Of a stretch of DNA of 26,485 bases, positions 1 to 7,065 are shown piece by piece. The position numbers and the translations under genes were made by a program. Position 1 is the stretch's first letter. Each line of letters starts with the position of its first letter. The stretch comes from Ruminococcaceae bacterium UBA4306 (GTDB lineage Bacteria > Bacillota > Clostridia > Oscillospirales > Acutalibacteraceae): NCBI GenBank assembly GCA_002394725.1, contig DGUQ01000116.1:1-26485 (forward strand), written 5' to 3'. The notes under the pieces were generated by a model. It did not search any database and was not told where the DNA came from. It saw only the letters and a program-made list of their open reading frames with translations.

Positions 1-34
1 GTCCTTATTTTATGAAACATTGTACTAATACCAT

Positions 35-55
35 GGGAGAAAAGCGCTTTCTCCC
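35..55 (+). other. 8-bp perfect stem-loop before birA
   Basis: GGGAGAAA (35-42) pairs perfectly with TTTCTCCC (48-55) around a five-base loop, just ahead of the birA ribosome-binding site (AAGGAAAG, about 61-68). No T-run follows, so it is not a clear intrinsic terminator. It may be the end of an upstream transcript or a leader structure; the window starts too close to tell. Confidence 0.35.
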
Positions 56-73
56 CTGTAAGGAAAGAACCAA

Positions 74-820
74 ATGAAGCTGAATCCCGAAAAAATCCAA
101 GCCTACTGCTCCGATCCCGTTACGATCCGAGTGTATGACAGTATCGATTCCACCAATAATGAAGCAAAACGCCGCTCGGACAGCGGTGTCTGCCTTTACG
201 CGACGACCCACCAGACCGCCGGTCGCGGCAGACGCGGTCACAGCTTCTATTCCCCCAAGGATACGGGGCTGTACATGACCCTCTCCCTCCCCCTGTCCGC
301 TCCCTCGGCAAACGTGCAGAAGATCACCTGCGCCGCCGCCGTCGCGGTCTGTGAAGCCGTCGATACGCTCAGTGATATTCAACCCGCGATCAAGTGGGTC
401 AACGATATTTATGTGAACGGCAAAAAGGCCGCAGGCATCCTGACCGAGCTGGTCAGCGACGACAGCAATCGCCCCCGTGCCGTGATCGTCGGTATCGGGA
501 TGAACCTGTGCACCGAGCAGTTCCCCGATGAATTCGCAGCGAACGCGGGCAACCTCGGCGATATCGAGGTCAACGCCCTGTGCGGCGCCATCACGGCAAG
601 GCTGATCGACTACTACCGCCGTCTCAACGATCATTCCATAATCGAAAAATACAAAAAGCGGAGCTTCTGCATCGGCAGAGCCGTCCGCTACACGCAAAAC
701 GATATCATTCATATCGCAACCGCTGTCGATATCGATAATGACGGCGGACTGATCGTCGAAAAAAAAGGCGTGCGCACCACCCTCAGCTCCGGCGAGATCA
801 GTATCATTCCGATCAAATAA
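74..820 (+). CDS. birA: Biotin--[acetyl-CoA carboxylase] ligase, monofunctional
   Basis: Cytosolic enzyme that activates biotin to biotinyl-AMP and attaches it to the lysine of biotin carboxyl carrier proteins. The 248-residue protein shows the family landmarks: the biotin-loop motif GRGRRG at 50-55, KWVND at 107-111, the NGKKAAGIL stretch at about 116-123 with the lysine expected to contact biotinyl-AMP, GIGMN at 140-144, and a small C-terminal SH3-like domain ending near SGEIS (239-243). There is no N-terminal winged-helix DNA-binding domain, so this is the short type that should not repress biotin genes itself. Start: ATG at 74 has AAGGAAAG 6 bases upstream. It is single and convergent with the kinase gene, with a shared terminator between them. 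Confidence 0.93.
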   Translation: MKLNPEKIQAYCSDPVTIRVYDSIDSTNNEAKRRSDSGVCLYATTHQTAGRGRRGHSFYSPKDTGLYMTLSLPLSAPSANVQKITCAAAVAVCEAVDTLSDIQPAIKWVNDIYVNGKKAAGILTELVSDDSNRPRAVIVGIGMNLCTEQFPDEFAANAGNLGDIEVNALCGAITARLIDYYRRLNDHSIIEKYKKRSFCIGRAVRYTQNDIIHIATAVDIDNDGGLIVEKKGVRTTLSSGEISIIPIK

Positions 821-825
821 CAAAA

Positions 826-857
826 CGCCCTGTATGCCAAGCACAGCATACAGGGCG
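826..857. terminator. Bidirectional terminator between birA and the kinase gene
   Basis: A perfect 12-bp stem, CGCCCTGTATGC (826-837) with GCATACAGGGCG (846-857), and an 8-base loop. On the minus strand the stem is followed by TTTTG and further T-rich sequence. On the plus strand it is followed by a weaker ATCTTTATT. It lies between two convergent stop codons, so it probably ends both transcripts. Confidence 0.8.
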
Positions 858-892
858 ATCTTTATTCGGTTAGGGTGACAGGAATAATGCGA

Positions 893-2953
893 TCATTCGT
901 CACCGTCGTTGAGATAGTAATCGTAAACATAGCCTTCCTTGCCGTTATACCTTACCTTAGCCCATCTGACATGATAACCGTCACTGCGGACGTAGTCATG
1001 ATCCTCAAAAGTGCCCAGATAGGTCATCGACGCGCCGCAGGGGATCTCGAGCAGCTTGGCGCTGTTCTCGGACGCGGACGCGCGCAGCGCCAGAAATCCA
1101 TCGTCGAGATCGTCATCAACATAGATCGGATCAGTGACGGAAGGAACCTTGGAACGGTCGGCTGAGAGATATGCCGCGTAGACATAGCCCGTGACATTAC
1201 CGTCGTAGACGCGGTACCAGCTCGATGACGTTTTCTCGATCAGCTGCACGCTGTCGCCTCTCCAGAGCTTCCCCAGCTGGCCGCTGCTGTCGCTCGGGCT
1301 TGTGTGCATTTCCACGTACGTCCTCGCGGTGCTGTAATAGACCGCTGAAATCGCTTTAGGCGAGTCTACAACAGGCTCCTTCTTCGATTCCGGTGTTGAC
1401 GACGCCGCGGATTGCTTTGCGATATAGAGCGTGATCTTGGTATCGTGTGTGATCTCGGTATCGGACTTGGGTACCTGGCTGAACACCTTGCCCGCCGCCT
1501 GATCCTCGCTCACCGCTGTTTTCACTTCATCGACGCTCAGGTTCATATCGCTGAGCTTCTTGATGGCTTCTTCCTCGGTCAAGCCTGACAGATCGGGCAT
1601 CTTAAGCGTTTCGACAGTCTCCGCCTCGATAACCGATGATGCGGGATCCTCGGTATTGTTCTTCTTCATGACGGCCATAAACACCGCTATCACTGCCGCG
1701 ATCACCGCAAGGAACACCAAGATCCCCACGATCCACGGCGCGGCGGAGCTCTTCTTGGGCGTCGGCTGCTGCGGGGGATACTGCTGCATGGGCGGCCGAT
1801 AATCCGGCTGCGGCGGACGTTGGTATCCCTGCTGTACCCGATGCTGATATTCCTGCTGAGCAGGCTGATGGCGTGTATGATAGTCGTCTGCCGCGACGGT
1901 CATATTCGGATCGATCGTGCGGCTTTCACGGAACGCGGCAGCGCCTGCAGCGGCGCCTGCTGCCGCTCCCACAGCCACTCCCGCAGGATCGTCCTGTCCT
2001 CTGAGCGTCTGCTCGAACAGCTCGATCAGCTTGTTCATATCGGGACAGCGGTTCTCCACGTGGATCGCCAGACCGTACATCAACGTATTCTCCATCGCGG
2101 GAGTGATCTTCACGCCGCACTGCGAGGGCAAACGCAGGGTATCCTGATAGGAACGGTCGATGGAATCAACAGGCGTGACACCCGTGATCGCGCGGTAGAT
2201 GGTCGCGCACATGCCGTAAACATCCGTCCACGGACCCTGCTCACCGTTGCGGCTGTACTGCTCGGCGGGAGCATAGCCCTGCTTGAGCATGATCGACATC
2301 GAACGGCTGTCAGCGCCGTCAAAGTCACGCGCCGCGCCGAAGTCCATCAGCTTTAACGTGCCGTCACGCAGTACCATGATATTATCGGGGCTGATATCGC
2401 GGTGGATCACGCCCGCGCTATGTATCTTAGCCAGTGCGCGCATCGACGGCAACAGCATCTGTACCGCCTGTTCGGGCGATAGATTACCGTTCTGCTTGAG
2501 GTACTCACGCAGGGTGATTCCGTCCAGATACTCCATGATGATGTAGGCAGTATTATTCTCTTCGAGAAAATCGATGACGTCCACAACACCGGGATCGGTC
2601 TGGAACTTCGCCAGTGTTTTTGCTTCCCTCAAAAAGCGCGAACGCCCCTTTTCGAACACCTGCTGTTTATCATCGGAGGTCACCGCAACGGTATTGCTCG
2701 CCGTCGTATTGCGATTGCAGTAGCCAAAGGGATAGTACTCCTTGATCGCCACGGTGATACCGAGGGTATTCTCCGATCCGATATAGGTAATACCGAAGCC
2801 GCCTTCGCCGATGACGTCGCCGAGCGTATAGCGGTTGCCGATCACGGTACCGGGCGCGATCTGATGCGGTTGCAAATCAGCGCCGCCCTTTGCGTGACAG
2901 TGCGGACATATCTCGGCGTCGCCCTTCTCACGCATACAATGATAACAAAGCAT
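893..2953 (-). CDS. Transmembrane Ser/Thr protein kinase: zinc ribbon, kinase, PASTA, two SH3b
   Basis: Membrane receptor-like Ser/Thr kinase of 686 residues. In order: an N-terminal zinc ribbon (C3, C6, C17, C20 as CxxC pairs); a kinase domain at about 40-315 with the glycine loop GEGGFG (49-54), K71, catalytic HRD (184-186) and DFG (204-206); an Ala-Gly stretch (327-341); a Pro/Gln-rich juxtamembrane linker (about 360-400); one membrane helix (about 406-429); one PASTA domain (about 450-513); and two bacterial SH3 domains (about 535-597 and 610-683). All catalytic residues are present, so it should be active. PASTA and SH3b domains in this family bind peptidoglycan or muropeptides, so the expected role is sensing cell-wall state. 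It departs from PrkC/PknB, which carry several PASTA repeats and no zinc ribbon. No PP2C phosphatase gene is adjacent. Start supported by AGGAGGGG upstream of ATG. Confidence 0.88.
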   Translation of the reverse strand: MLCYHCMREKGDAEICPHCHAKGGADLQPHQIAPGTVIGNRYTLGDVIGEGGFGITYIGSENTLGITVAIKEYYPFGYCNRNTTASNTVAVTSDDKQQVFEKGRSRFLREAKTLAKFQTDPGVVDVIDFLEENNTAYIIMEYLDGITLREYLKQNGNLSPEQAVQMLLPSMRALAKIHSAGVIHRDISPDNIMVLRDGTLKLMDFGAARDFDGADSRSMSIMLKQGYAPAEQYSRNGEQGPWTDVYGMCATIYRAITGVTPVDSIDRSYQDTLRLPSQCGVKITPAMENTLMYGLAIHVENRCPDMNKLIELFEQTLRGQDDPAGVAVGAAAGAAAGAAAFRESRTIDPNMTVAADDYHTRHQPAQQEYQHRVQQGYQRPPQPDYRPPMQQYPPQQPTPKKSSAAPWIVGILVFLAVIAAVIAVFMAVMKKNNTEDPASSVIEAETVETLKMPDLSGLTEEEAIKKLSDMNLSVDEVKTAVSEDQAAGKVFSQVPKSDTEITHDTKITLYIAKQSAASSTPESKKEPVVDSPKAISAVYYSTARTYVEMHTSPSDSSGQLGKLWRGDSVQLIEKTSSSWYRVYDGNVTGYVYAAYLSADRSKVPSVTDPIYVDDDLDDGFLALRASASENSAKLLEIPCGASMTYLGTFEDHDYVRSDGYHVRWAKVRYNGKEGYVYDYYLNDGDE

Positions 2954-2987
2954 AGTTCCCCTCCTGAATCCATATTTTTCCTCTTTT

Positions 2988-3015
2988 ATTATAGATCATT
3001 TGACACCAATGTCAA
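2988..3015 (-). promoter_or_regulatory. Promoter of the kinase gene with an overlapping palindrome
   Basis: On the minus strand a consensus -35 TTGACA (3015-3010) and a -10 TATAAT (2993-2988) are separated by 16 bases, about 35 bases upstream of the start codon. The -35 is one arm of a perfect palindrome, TTGACA-TTGG-TGTCAA (3015-3000). A protein bound there would cover the promoter. The regulator is unknown. Confidence 0.65.
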
Positions 3016-3071
3016 TATTCCGAGGCGATTCTCAAAGGGTATCTCTTTTTTCAATTCATCATTAAGACTGA

Positions 3072-3506
3072 TCACCTTGTTGTCAGCCAATAGATCACGC
3101 CGTAGATCACGGCTGCGGACGTGCCGTATACCAGCACGGGACCTGCGATGATGAACATTTTTGCCGCCAGCCCGGTGATCAGTCCCTCCGCCTTGAACTC
3201 GATCGCGGGCGAGCTCATGGCGTTCGCAAAGCCCGTGATCGGCACCAGCGTGCCCGCGCCGCCGTGCTTGGCGAGCTTCTCATACTGATGGAGCGCCGTG
3301 AGCAGTACGCCGATCAAGATCAGCGACACCGAGGTCAGGGTTTTTGCGTCCTTCTCCGCTATTTCCAACGAGAGAAGTATCTCCAGGATCCCCTGCCCTA
3401 GCGTGCAGATCGCGCCGCCGATCAAAAACGCTTTGAGGCAGTTGAGCCAACTATTACTGTTGCGAGAGCGCTTTTTGACCAATTCGGAATAGCTCTTTTT
3501 CGTCAT
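3072..3506 (-). CDS. spoVAC: Stage V sporulation protein AC (SpoVAC family)
   Basis: Integral membrane protein of the SpoVAC/SpoVAEb family. In spore formers these form part of the inner-membrane channel that moves Ca-dipicolinate into the forespore and out at germination. About 144 residues, as usual for SpoVAC. Visible family signatures are FLIGGAICTLGQG, GAGTLVPITGFANA, SPAIEFKAEG and AKMFIIAGPVLVYG, with several hydrophobic helices. Two consecutive ATG codons exist (3509 and 3506). I choose the second because GGTGAT lies better spaced before it, though this RBS is weak. Normally spoVAC sits with spoVAD and spoVAE; here both neighbours are unrelated, so it is orphaned. It is divergent from the cysteine desulfurase gene. 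Confidence 0.88.
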   Translation of the reverse strand: MTKKSYSELVKKRSRNSNSWLNCLKAFLIGGAICTLGQGILEILLSLEIAEKDAKTLTSVSLILIGVLLTALHQYEKLAKHGGAGTLVPITGFANAMSSPAIEFKAEGLITGLAAKMFIIAGPVLVYGTSAAVIYGVIYWLTTR

Positions 3507-3520
3507 CATATCACCGAAGA

Positions 3521-3550
3521 TAGTATCTGTCCGCGTTCATAAATTATTCA
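3521..3550 (-). promoter_or_regulatory. Possible forespore (sigma-G-type) promoter of spoVAC
   Basis: On the minus strand TGAATA (3550-3545) and GATACTA (3527-3521) are 17 bases apart, close to the sigma-G pattern (TGNATA and CATACTA) known for spoVA genes. The predicted start point falls only about 5-8 bases before the ATG, which is tight and lowers confidence. Confidence 0.35.
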
Positions 3551-3571
3551 ACAAAAATTTCAATCTGCTTC

Positions 3572-3600
3572 TTGTAATTGTCCCCATATAGATATATAAT
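3572..3600 (+). promoter_or_regulatory. Promoter of the cysteine desulfurase-thiI operon
   Basis: TTGTAA (3572-3577) and TATAAT (3595-3600) with 17-base spacing give a good housekeeping promoter. It leaves a leader of about 75 bases, which contains a short repeat. Confidence 0.6.
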
Positions 3601-3615
3601 TATACTAATTCGAAC

Positions 3616-3657
3616 TGTCATTCCGAGGGAGCATACGCGACCGATGGAATCTCAACC
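3616..3657 (+). repeat. TGTCATTCCGAG-type intergenic repeat
   Basis: The sequence starting TGTCATTCCGAGG and ending GGAATCTCAACC has the form of a short dispersed repeat I recall from many gut Firmicutes intergenic regions, with ATTCC and GGAAT as inverted ends. It occurs once here, inside the leader of the cysteine desulfurase gene. The family identity is from memory, not from a search. Confidence 0.45.
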
Positions 3658-3683
3658 GATTATTCCATTGAAAGAATCACGAT

Positions 3684-4835
3684 ATGAACATCCATTATTT
3701 AGATAACAGCGCTACCACACAGGTATGTCGGGAAGCGGCTGACGCGGCATACCGCATGATGCGCGAGAATTACGGCAATCCGTCCTCTCTGCACAAGATA
3801 GGGCTCAACGCCGAGACCGCCGTGGAAGAAGCGCGGCAGGTCATCGCCGATTCACTCGGCGCCGACAAAAAGAATATCTATTTCACCTCGGGCGGCACCG
3901 AAGCGAACAACACCGTGCTGTTCGGTGCGGCACAGGCGCTCAAACGCCGCGGCGACCGTGTGATCGTCTCCGCGATCGAGCACAGCTCCGTGTATGAAAG
4001 CGCCAAGCGTCTTGCCGAGCTGGGCTATGACGTACAGTTTGCTCCTGTCACCGAACAGGGCGTTGTCGATATCGACGCGCTCAAAGCCCTGCTCACCGAG
4101 AAAACCATCCTCGTCAGTATCATGACGGTGAATAACGAAACAGGTTCGATCCAGCCGATCGAGCGAATCGCGAAGCTGGTACATAAAAACTGCCCCGAAG
4201 CGCTGTTCCATACCGACGCGGTGCAGGCATACGGCAAGATGCCCGTCAAACCGAAAAAGCTCGGCGCCGATCTGATGACCATCAGCGCGCACAAGATCCA
4301 TGGAGCGAAGGGCTGCGGCGCGTTATATATCCGAGACGGCGCACGCATCCTGCCCCTGCTCTACGGCGGTGAGCAACAAAAAAAGCTCCGTCCGGGCACC
4401 GAAAGCGCGCCCCTGATCGCCGCCTTCGCGACCGCAGCCGCAGCTGTTTTTCCTGATTTATCACATCACACAGAGCATATCAAGGAATTGAACCGCTACG
4501 CGCTCGATCAGCTGCAAACGATCGACGATATTTCCGTCAACTCCCCCACCGACGCTCTGCCGTATATCATCAACATTTCCGTCGCCGGTATTCGCAGTGA
4601 GACCATGCTCCACCATCTGGAAGAAAATGGCGTATATGTCAGCTCCTCGAGCGCGTGCGCCAAGGGCAAGCGCAGTTATGTGCTGGAGGCGATGGGGCTG
4701 CCCGACGACCGCATCGACAGCTCGCTGAGGATCAGCTTTTCCCGATATAACACCACGGAAGATATCGACGCGCTGATCGAAGGGCTGAAAAGCGGTATTG
4801 CGACGCTGCAAAAGAAACAGAAGCCTTCCCCTTGA
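3684..4835 (+). CDS. Cysteine desulfurase (NifS/IscS family), probably partner of ThiI
   Basis: PLP enzyme that removes sulfur from L-cysteine as a persulfide on its own cysteine. The 383-residue protein shows H100 (stacks on PLP), D178, PLP lysine K204 in SAHKIHG, and catalytic C325 in SSSSACAKGKRS. It is followed by thiI, an arrangement like nifZ-thiI of Bacillus, where the desulfurase is dedicated to delivering sulfur to ThiI for 4-thiouridine in tRNA. No IscU/NifU scaffold gene is nearby, which supports that role over Fe-S assembly. The last residues (KPSP) and the TGA stop are read from the terminus of an inverted-repeat element, so the original C-terminus was probably different. The RBS (GAAAG) is weak. 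Confidence 0.92.
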   Translation: MNIHYLDNSATTQVCREAADAAYRMMRENYGNPSSLHKIGLNAETAVEEARQVIADSLGADKKNIYFTSGGTEANNTVLFGAAQALKRRGDRVIVSAIEHSSVYESAKRLAELGYDVQFAPVTEQGVVDIDALKALLTEKTILVSIMTVNNETGSIQPIERIAKLVHKNCPEALFHTDAVQAYGKMPVKPKKLGADLMTISAHKIHGAKGCGALYIRDGARILPLLYGGEQQKKLRPGTESAPLIAAFATAAAAVFPDLSHHTEHIKELNRYALDQLQTIDDISVNSPTDALPYIINISVAGIRSETMLHHLEENGVYVSSSSACAKGKRSYVLEAMGLPDDRIDSSLRISFSRYNTTEDIDALIEGLKSGIATLQKKQKPSP

Positions 4836-4978
4836 GGGGAAGGTGGCAATTTGCCATCATCGGTAAATTGGTCGGATGAGGTGGAAACTTTTCCGCCCAT
4901 CAATTATAGTCATATATCAGAAATGTTTCCACCTCATCCGTCACCCAACGGTGACACCTTCCCCTCAAGGGGAAGGCT
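4822..4978. repeat. Family B inverted-repeat element, copy 1
   Basis: 157-bp element with perfect 24-bp terminal inverted repeats (4822-4845 and 4955-4978), each itself a palindrome of the AGCCTTCCCC/GGGGAAGG type. A second perfect inverted pair of 16 bp lies inside (4873-4888 and 4925-4940, CGGATGAGGTGGAAAC). Different small hairpins lie between the two levels on each side. It has no coding capacity. It overlaps the end of the desulfurase gene and stops 4 bases before the thiI ribosome-binding site. Confidence 0.85.
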
Positions 4979-4995
4979 GTAAAAAGGAAGATATT

Positions 4996-6168
4996 ATGCA
5001 AGAAATTATATTGATAAAATTAGGCGAGATGGTCCTCAAAGGACTCAACCGCCGCACATTTGAAGACGTACTCATCAAAAATATCAAATACCGTCTGCGC
5101 GGACTGGGCAAGTTCACCATCAAGATCGCCCAATCCACCATCTACGTCATACCGCAGTCCGAGGACACCGATCTCGACGACGTATGCGAGCGTATCTCGG
5201 AGGTGTTCGGCATCGTCACCTTCTCACGCGCGTGCGTATGCGACAAAACGCTCGAGGATATCCTCGCGAAAGCGCCCCTCTACTGTAAGGAATACTTAGA
5301 GGACGCAAAAACCTTCAAGGTAGAAAGTAAGCGCTCGGACAAGCGCTTCCCCTACAAATCCCCCGAGATCTCGGCACAGGTCGGCGGCAAGCTGCTGGAG
5401 ACCTGTCCCCACCTCAAGGTAGACGTCAAGAATCCCGAGGTCACCGTCACCGTCGAGGTACGCGACTTCGGCGCTTATATCCGATGCGCGACGATCCGCG
5501 GTCAGGGCGGCATGCCCGTCGGCACATCGGGGCTCGCGACCGTGCTGATCAGCGGCGGTATCGACTCCCCCGTCGCCGCCTATATGATGGCAAAGCGCGG
5601 CTTAAAGCTCAACGCCGTGCACTTTGAATCGCCGCCCTATACCTCGGAGCGCGCGCGATTGAAGGTCGAAAAGCTGCTCAAAGAGGTCAGCCGATTCGCA
5701 GGCTCTATTGAGATGTATACCGTACCGCTGACCAAGGTGCAGGAGACCATGCGCGACCGCTGTCCCGAGGAGCTGTTCACCATTCTGCTCCGCCGTGTGA
5801 TGATGAAGATCGCGACCCACTTTGCCAGCGAGACCAAGTCCGGCGCGCTGATCACGGGCGAGAGTCTGGGTCAGGTCGCCTCACAAACGATGTACGCCTT
5901 GAACTGCACCAATGCCGCCGCAGGCAAGATCGTGTTCCGTCCGCTGATCGGCATGGACAAGCAGGAGATCATCAATATCTCCCGCCGTATCGGTACCTTT
6001 GAAACCTCCATCGAGCCGTATGAGGATTGCTGTACCATCTTCACACCCAAGCATCCGCGCACCAAACCCATCCTGCACTTTGTCGAGCAGGCAGAGCGTG
6101 AGGCTCAGCTCGACGAGCTGATCGAAGAAGCGATCAATACCACCACGGTCAAGACGATCGATTTCTGA
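4996..6168 (+). CDS. thiI: tRNA uridine 4-sulfurtransferase ThiI, short form
   Basis: Adenylates U8 of tRNA and transfers sulfur to make 4-thiouridine; also linked to thiamine thiazole synthesis in some bacteria. 390 residues: an N-terminal ferredoxin-like region and THUMP domain (to about 165), then a PP-loop ATPase with SGGIDSP at 186-192. A cysteine pair C345-C346 in EPYEDCC lies near where the conserved catalytic cysteine of the family falls. There is no C-terminal rhodanese domain, as in Bacillus ThiI, so it needs a partner desulfurase, consistent with the gene just upstream. I chose ATG 4996 with AAAGGAAG 5 bases upstream. A longer reading frame back to 4876 only translates the repeat element. 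Confidence 0.93.
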   Translation: MQEIILIKLGEMVLKGLNRRTFEDVLIKNIKYRLRGLGKFTIKIAQSTIYVIPQSEDTDLDDVCERISEVFGIVTFSRACVCDKTLEDILAKAPLYCKEYLEDAKTFKVESKRSDKRFPYKSPEISAQVGGKLLETCPHLKVDVKNPEVTVTVEVRDFGAYIRCATIRGQGGMPVGTSGLATVLISGGIDSPVAAYMMAKRGLKLNAVHFESPPYTSERARLKVEKLLKEVSRFAGSIEMYTVPLTKVQETMRDRCPEELFTILLRRVMMKIATHFASETKSGALITGESLGQVASQTMYALNCTNAAAGKIVFRPLIGMDKQEIINISRRIGTFETSIEPYEDCCTIFTPKHPRTKPILHFVEQAEREAQLDELIEEAINTTTVKTIDF

Positions 6169-6190
6169 TTATATTTCTTATACGGAACTA

Positions 6191-6243
6191 ACAGAAAAGG
6201 CGCACTTTTCTGTCAATAAAACATAGGAAAGAGGAACTCTTTC
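6191..6243 (+). other. Two perfect hairpins between thiI and the lipoprotein gene
   Basis: ACAGAAAAG/CTTTTCTGT (6191-6199 with 6205-6213) is a 9-bp perfect stem. GAAAGAG/CTCTTTC (6227-6233 with 6237-6243) is a 7-bp stem ending one base before the GGAAAGGA ribosome-binding site. Neither has a T-run, so they look more like mRNA processing or translation-control structures than a terminator. Confidence 0.4.
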
Positions 6244-6257
6244 GGAAAGGAATTGTC

Positions 6258-7001
6258 ATGAAAAAAGTATTCACAATCGCAGCAGCAATCGTCCTGATCG
6301 GTGCCCTCCTCGCAGGCTGTAACGTCAGCAAGGGGTTATCCGCCAACCTGGAGTACGCCAAGGGCAAGGTCTCTGATTTTGCCCACTATGAGAGGCGCAA
6401 CAACGCCAAGTTTGCCGACAGCATCTTCAACAAGGCGAACCTCGCCGCAATGATGATCAAGGCGGACAGCACCGACGAGGATTATGAGAAGATCGCCAAA
6501 ACGCTTTCTCTCGACAGCCTGACCGTAGCGGATGAAACCCGTACCGTTGTCGGCTCCTATCCGGCAGGCGAAAAGGACAAGAATCTCAAGGACATCGAGG
6601 ACAAGAGCGTCTTTGCCGGCATCGTCAGAAATATCGCCGACAAGCAGATGACCGACCCTGTCTACATCGCCGAGGATAACACCTACAGCCTCTTGGCAGG
6701 CGTTAAGCGCACCGACGGCACCGGCGTTGTCATCATCGGCTTAAAGACCGACGAGTACGCCGACGTCAACGGCGACAACCTTGCCGAGAAATGCGGCAAC
6801 AACATGATCATCCTCAAAGACAACGCGGTCGTAAGCTCCACCGTACAGGGCGTAGTCAAGTCCGACGCGCCGGATATCATCAACCTCACTGAGGACGACC
6901 TTAAGAAGGACTCCGTCAGCTTTACCTCCGACGGCAAGAGCTACACCGCTAAGGTCGCGACCGAGGGCGACTATACCATCATCTGCGCCGAGCCCAAATA
7001 A
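6258..7001 (+). CDS. Lipoprotein, possible Cache-like sensory fold, function unknown
   Basis: 247-residue secreted lipoprotein: a signal peptide with hydrophobic core (4-17) and lipobox LAGC with C21 as the lipidated residue. I do not recognise a named family. The central region (about 70-180) has the order seen in single Cache domains: a beta strand giving LTVADETRTVVGSYP, a helical segment, then a strand pair SLLAGVKRTDGTGVVIIGL, and later MIILKDNAVVSST. Cache domains bind small ligands outside the cell, usually as part of receptors; here there is no transmembrane or output domain. It follows thiI by 89 bp and precedes sortase B by 64 bp on the same strand, so it may be co-transcribed with the sortase. 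Clear RBS GGAAAGGA. Confidence 0.6.
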   Translation: MKKVFTIAAAIVLIGALLAGCNVSKGLSANLEYAKGKVSDFAHYERRNNAKFADSIFNKANLAAMMIKADSTDEDYEKIAKTLSLDSLTVADETRTVVGSYPAGEKDKNLKDIEDKSVFAGIVRNIADKQMTDPVYIAEDNTYSLLAGVKRTDGTGVVIIGLKTDEYADVNGDNLAEKCGNNMIILKDNAVVSSTVQGVVKSDAPDIINLTEDDLKKDSVSFTSDGKSYTAKVATEGDYTIICAEPK

Positions 7002-7065
7002 TCAAACCGATTACAAGGATCATTCAGGCGCGCTTCCACCCTACTCCGATTAAGAAGGCAAGTTT

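Noticed and set aside
1820..2356. 178-residue reading frame opposite the kinase gene
   Set aside because: Shadow of the kinase coding frame; composition is Arg/His-rich without motifs.
3616..3657. Repeat considered as a sulfur-responsive riboswitch or T-box in the desulfurase leader
   Set aside because: No riboswitch core; the sequence looks like a dispersed repeat and is too short.
4876..4995. N-terminal extension of ThiI
   Set aside because: The extra 40 codons translate the family B element; the good RBS and the conserved protein start are at 4996.
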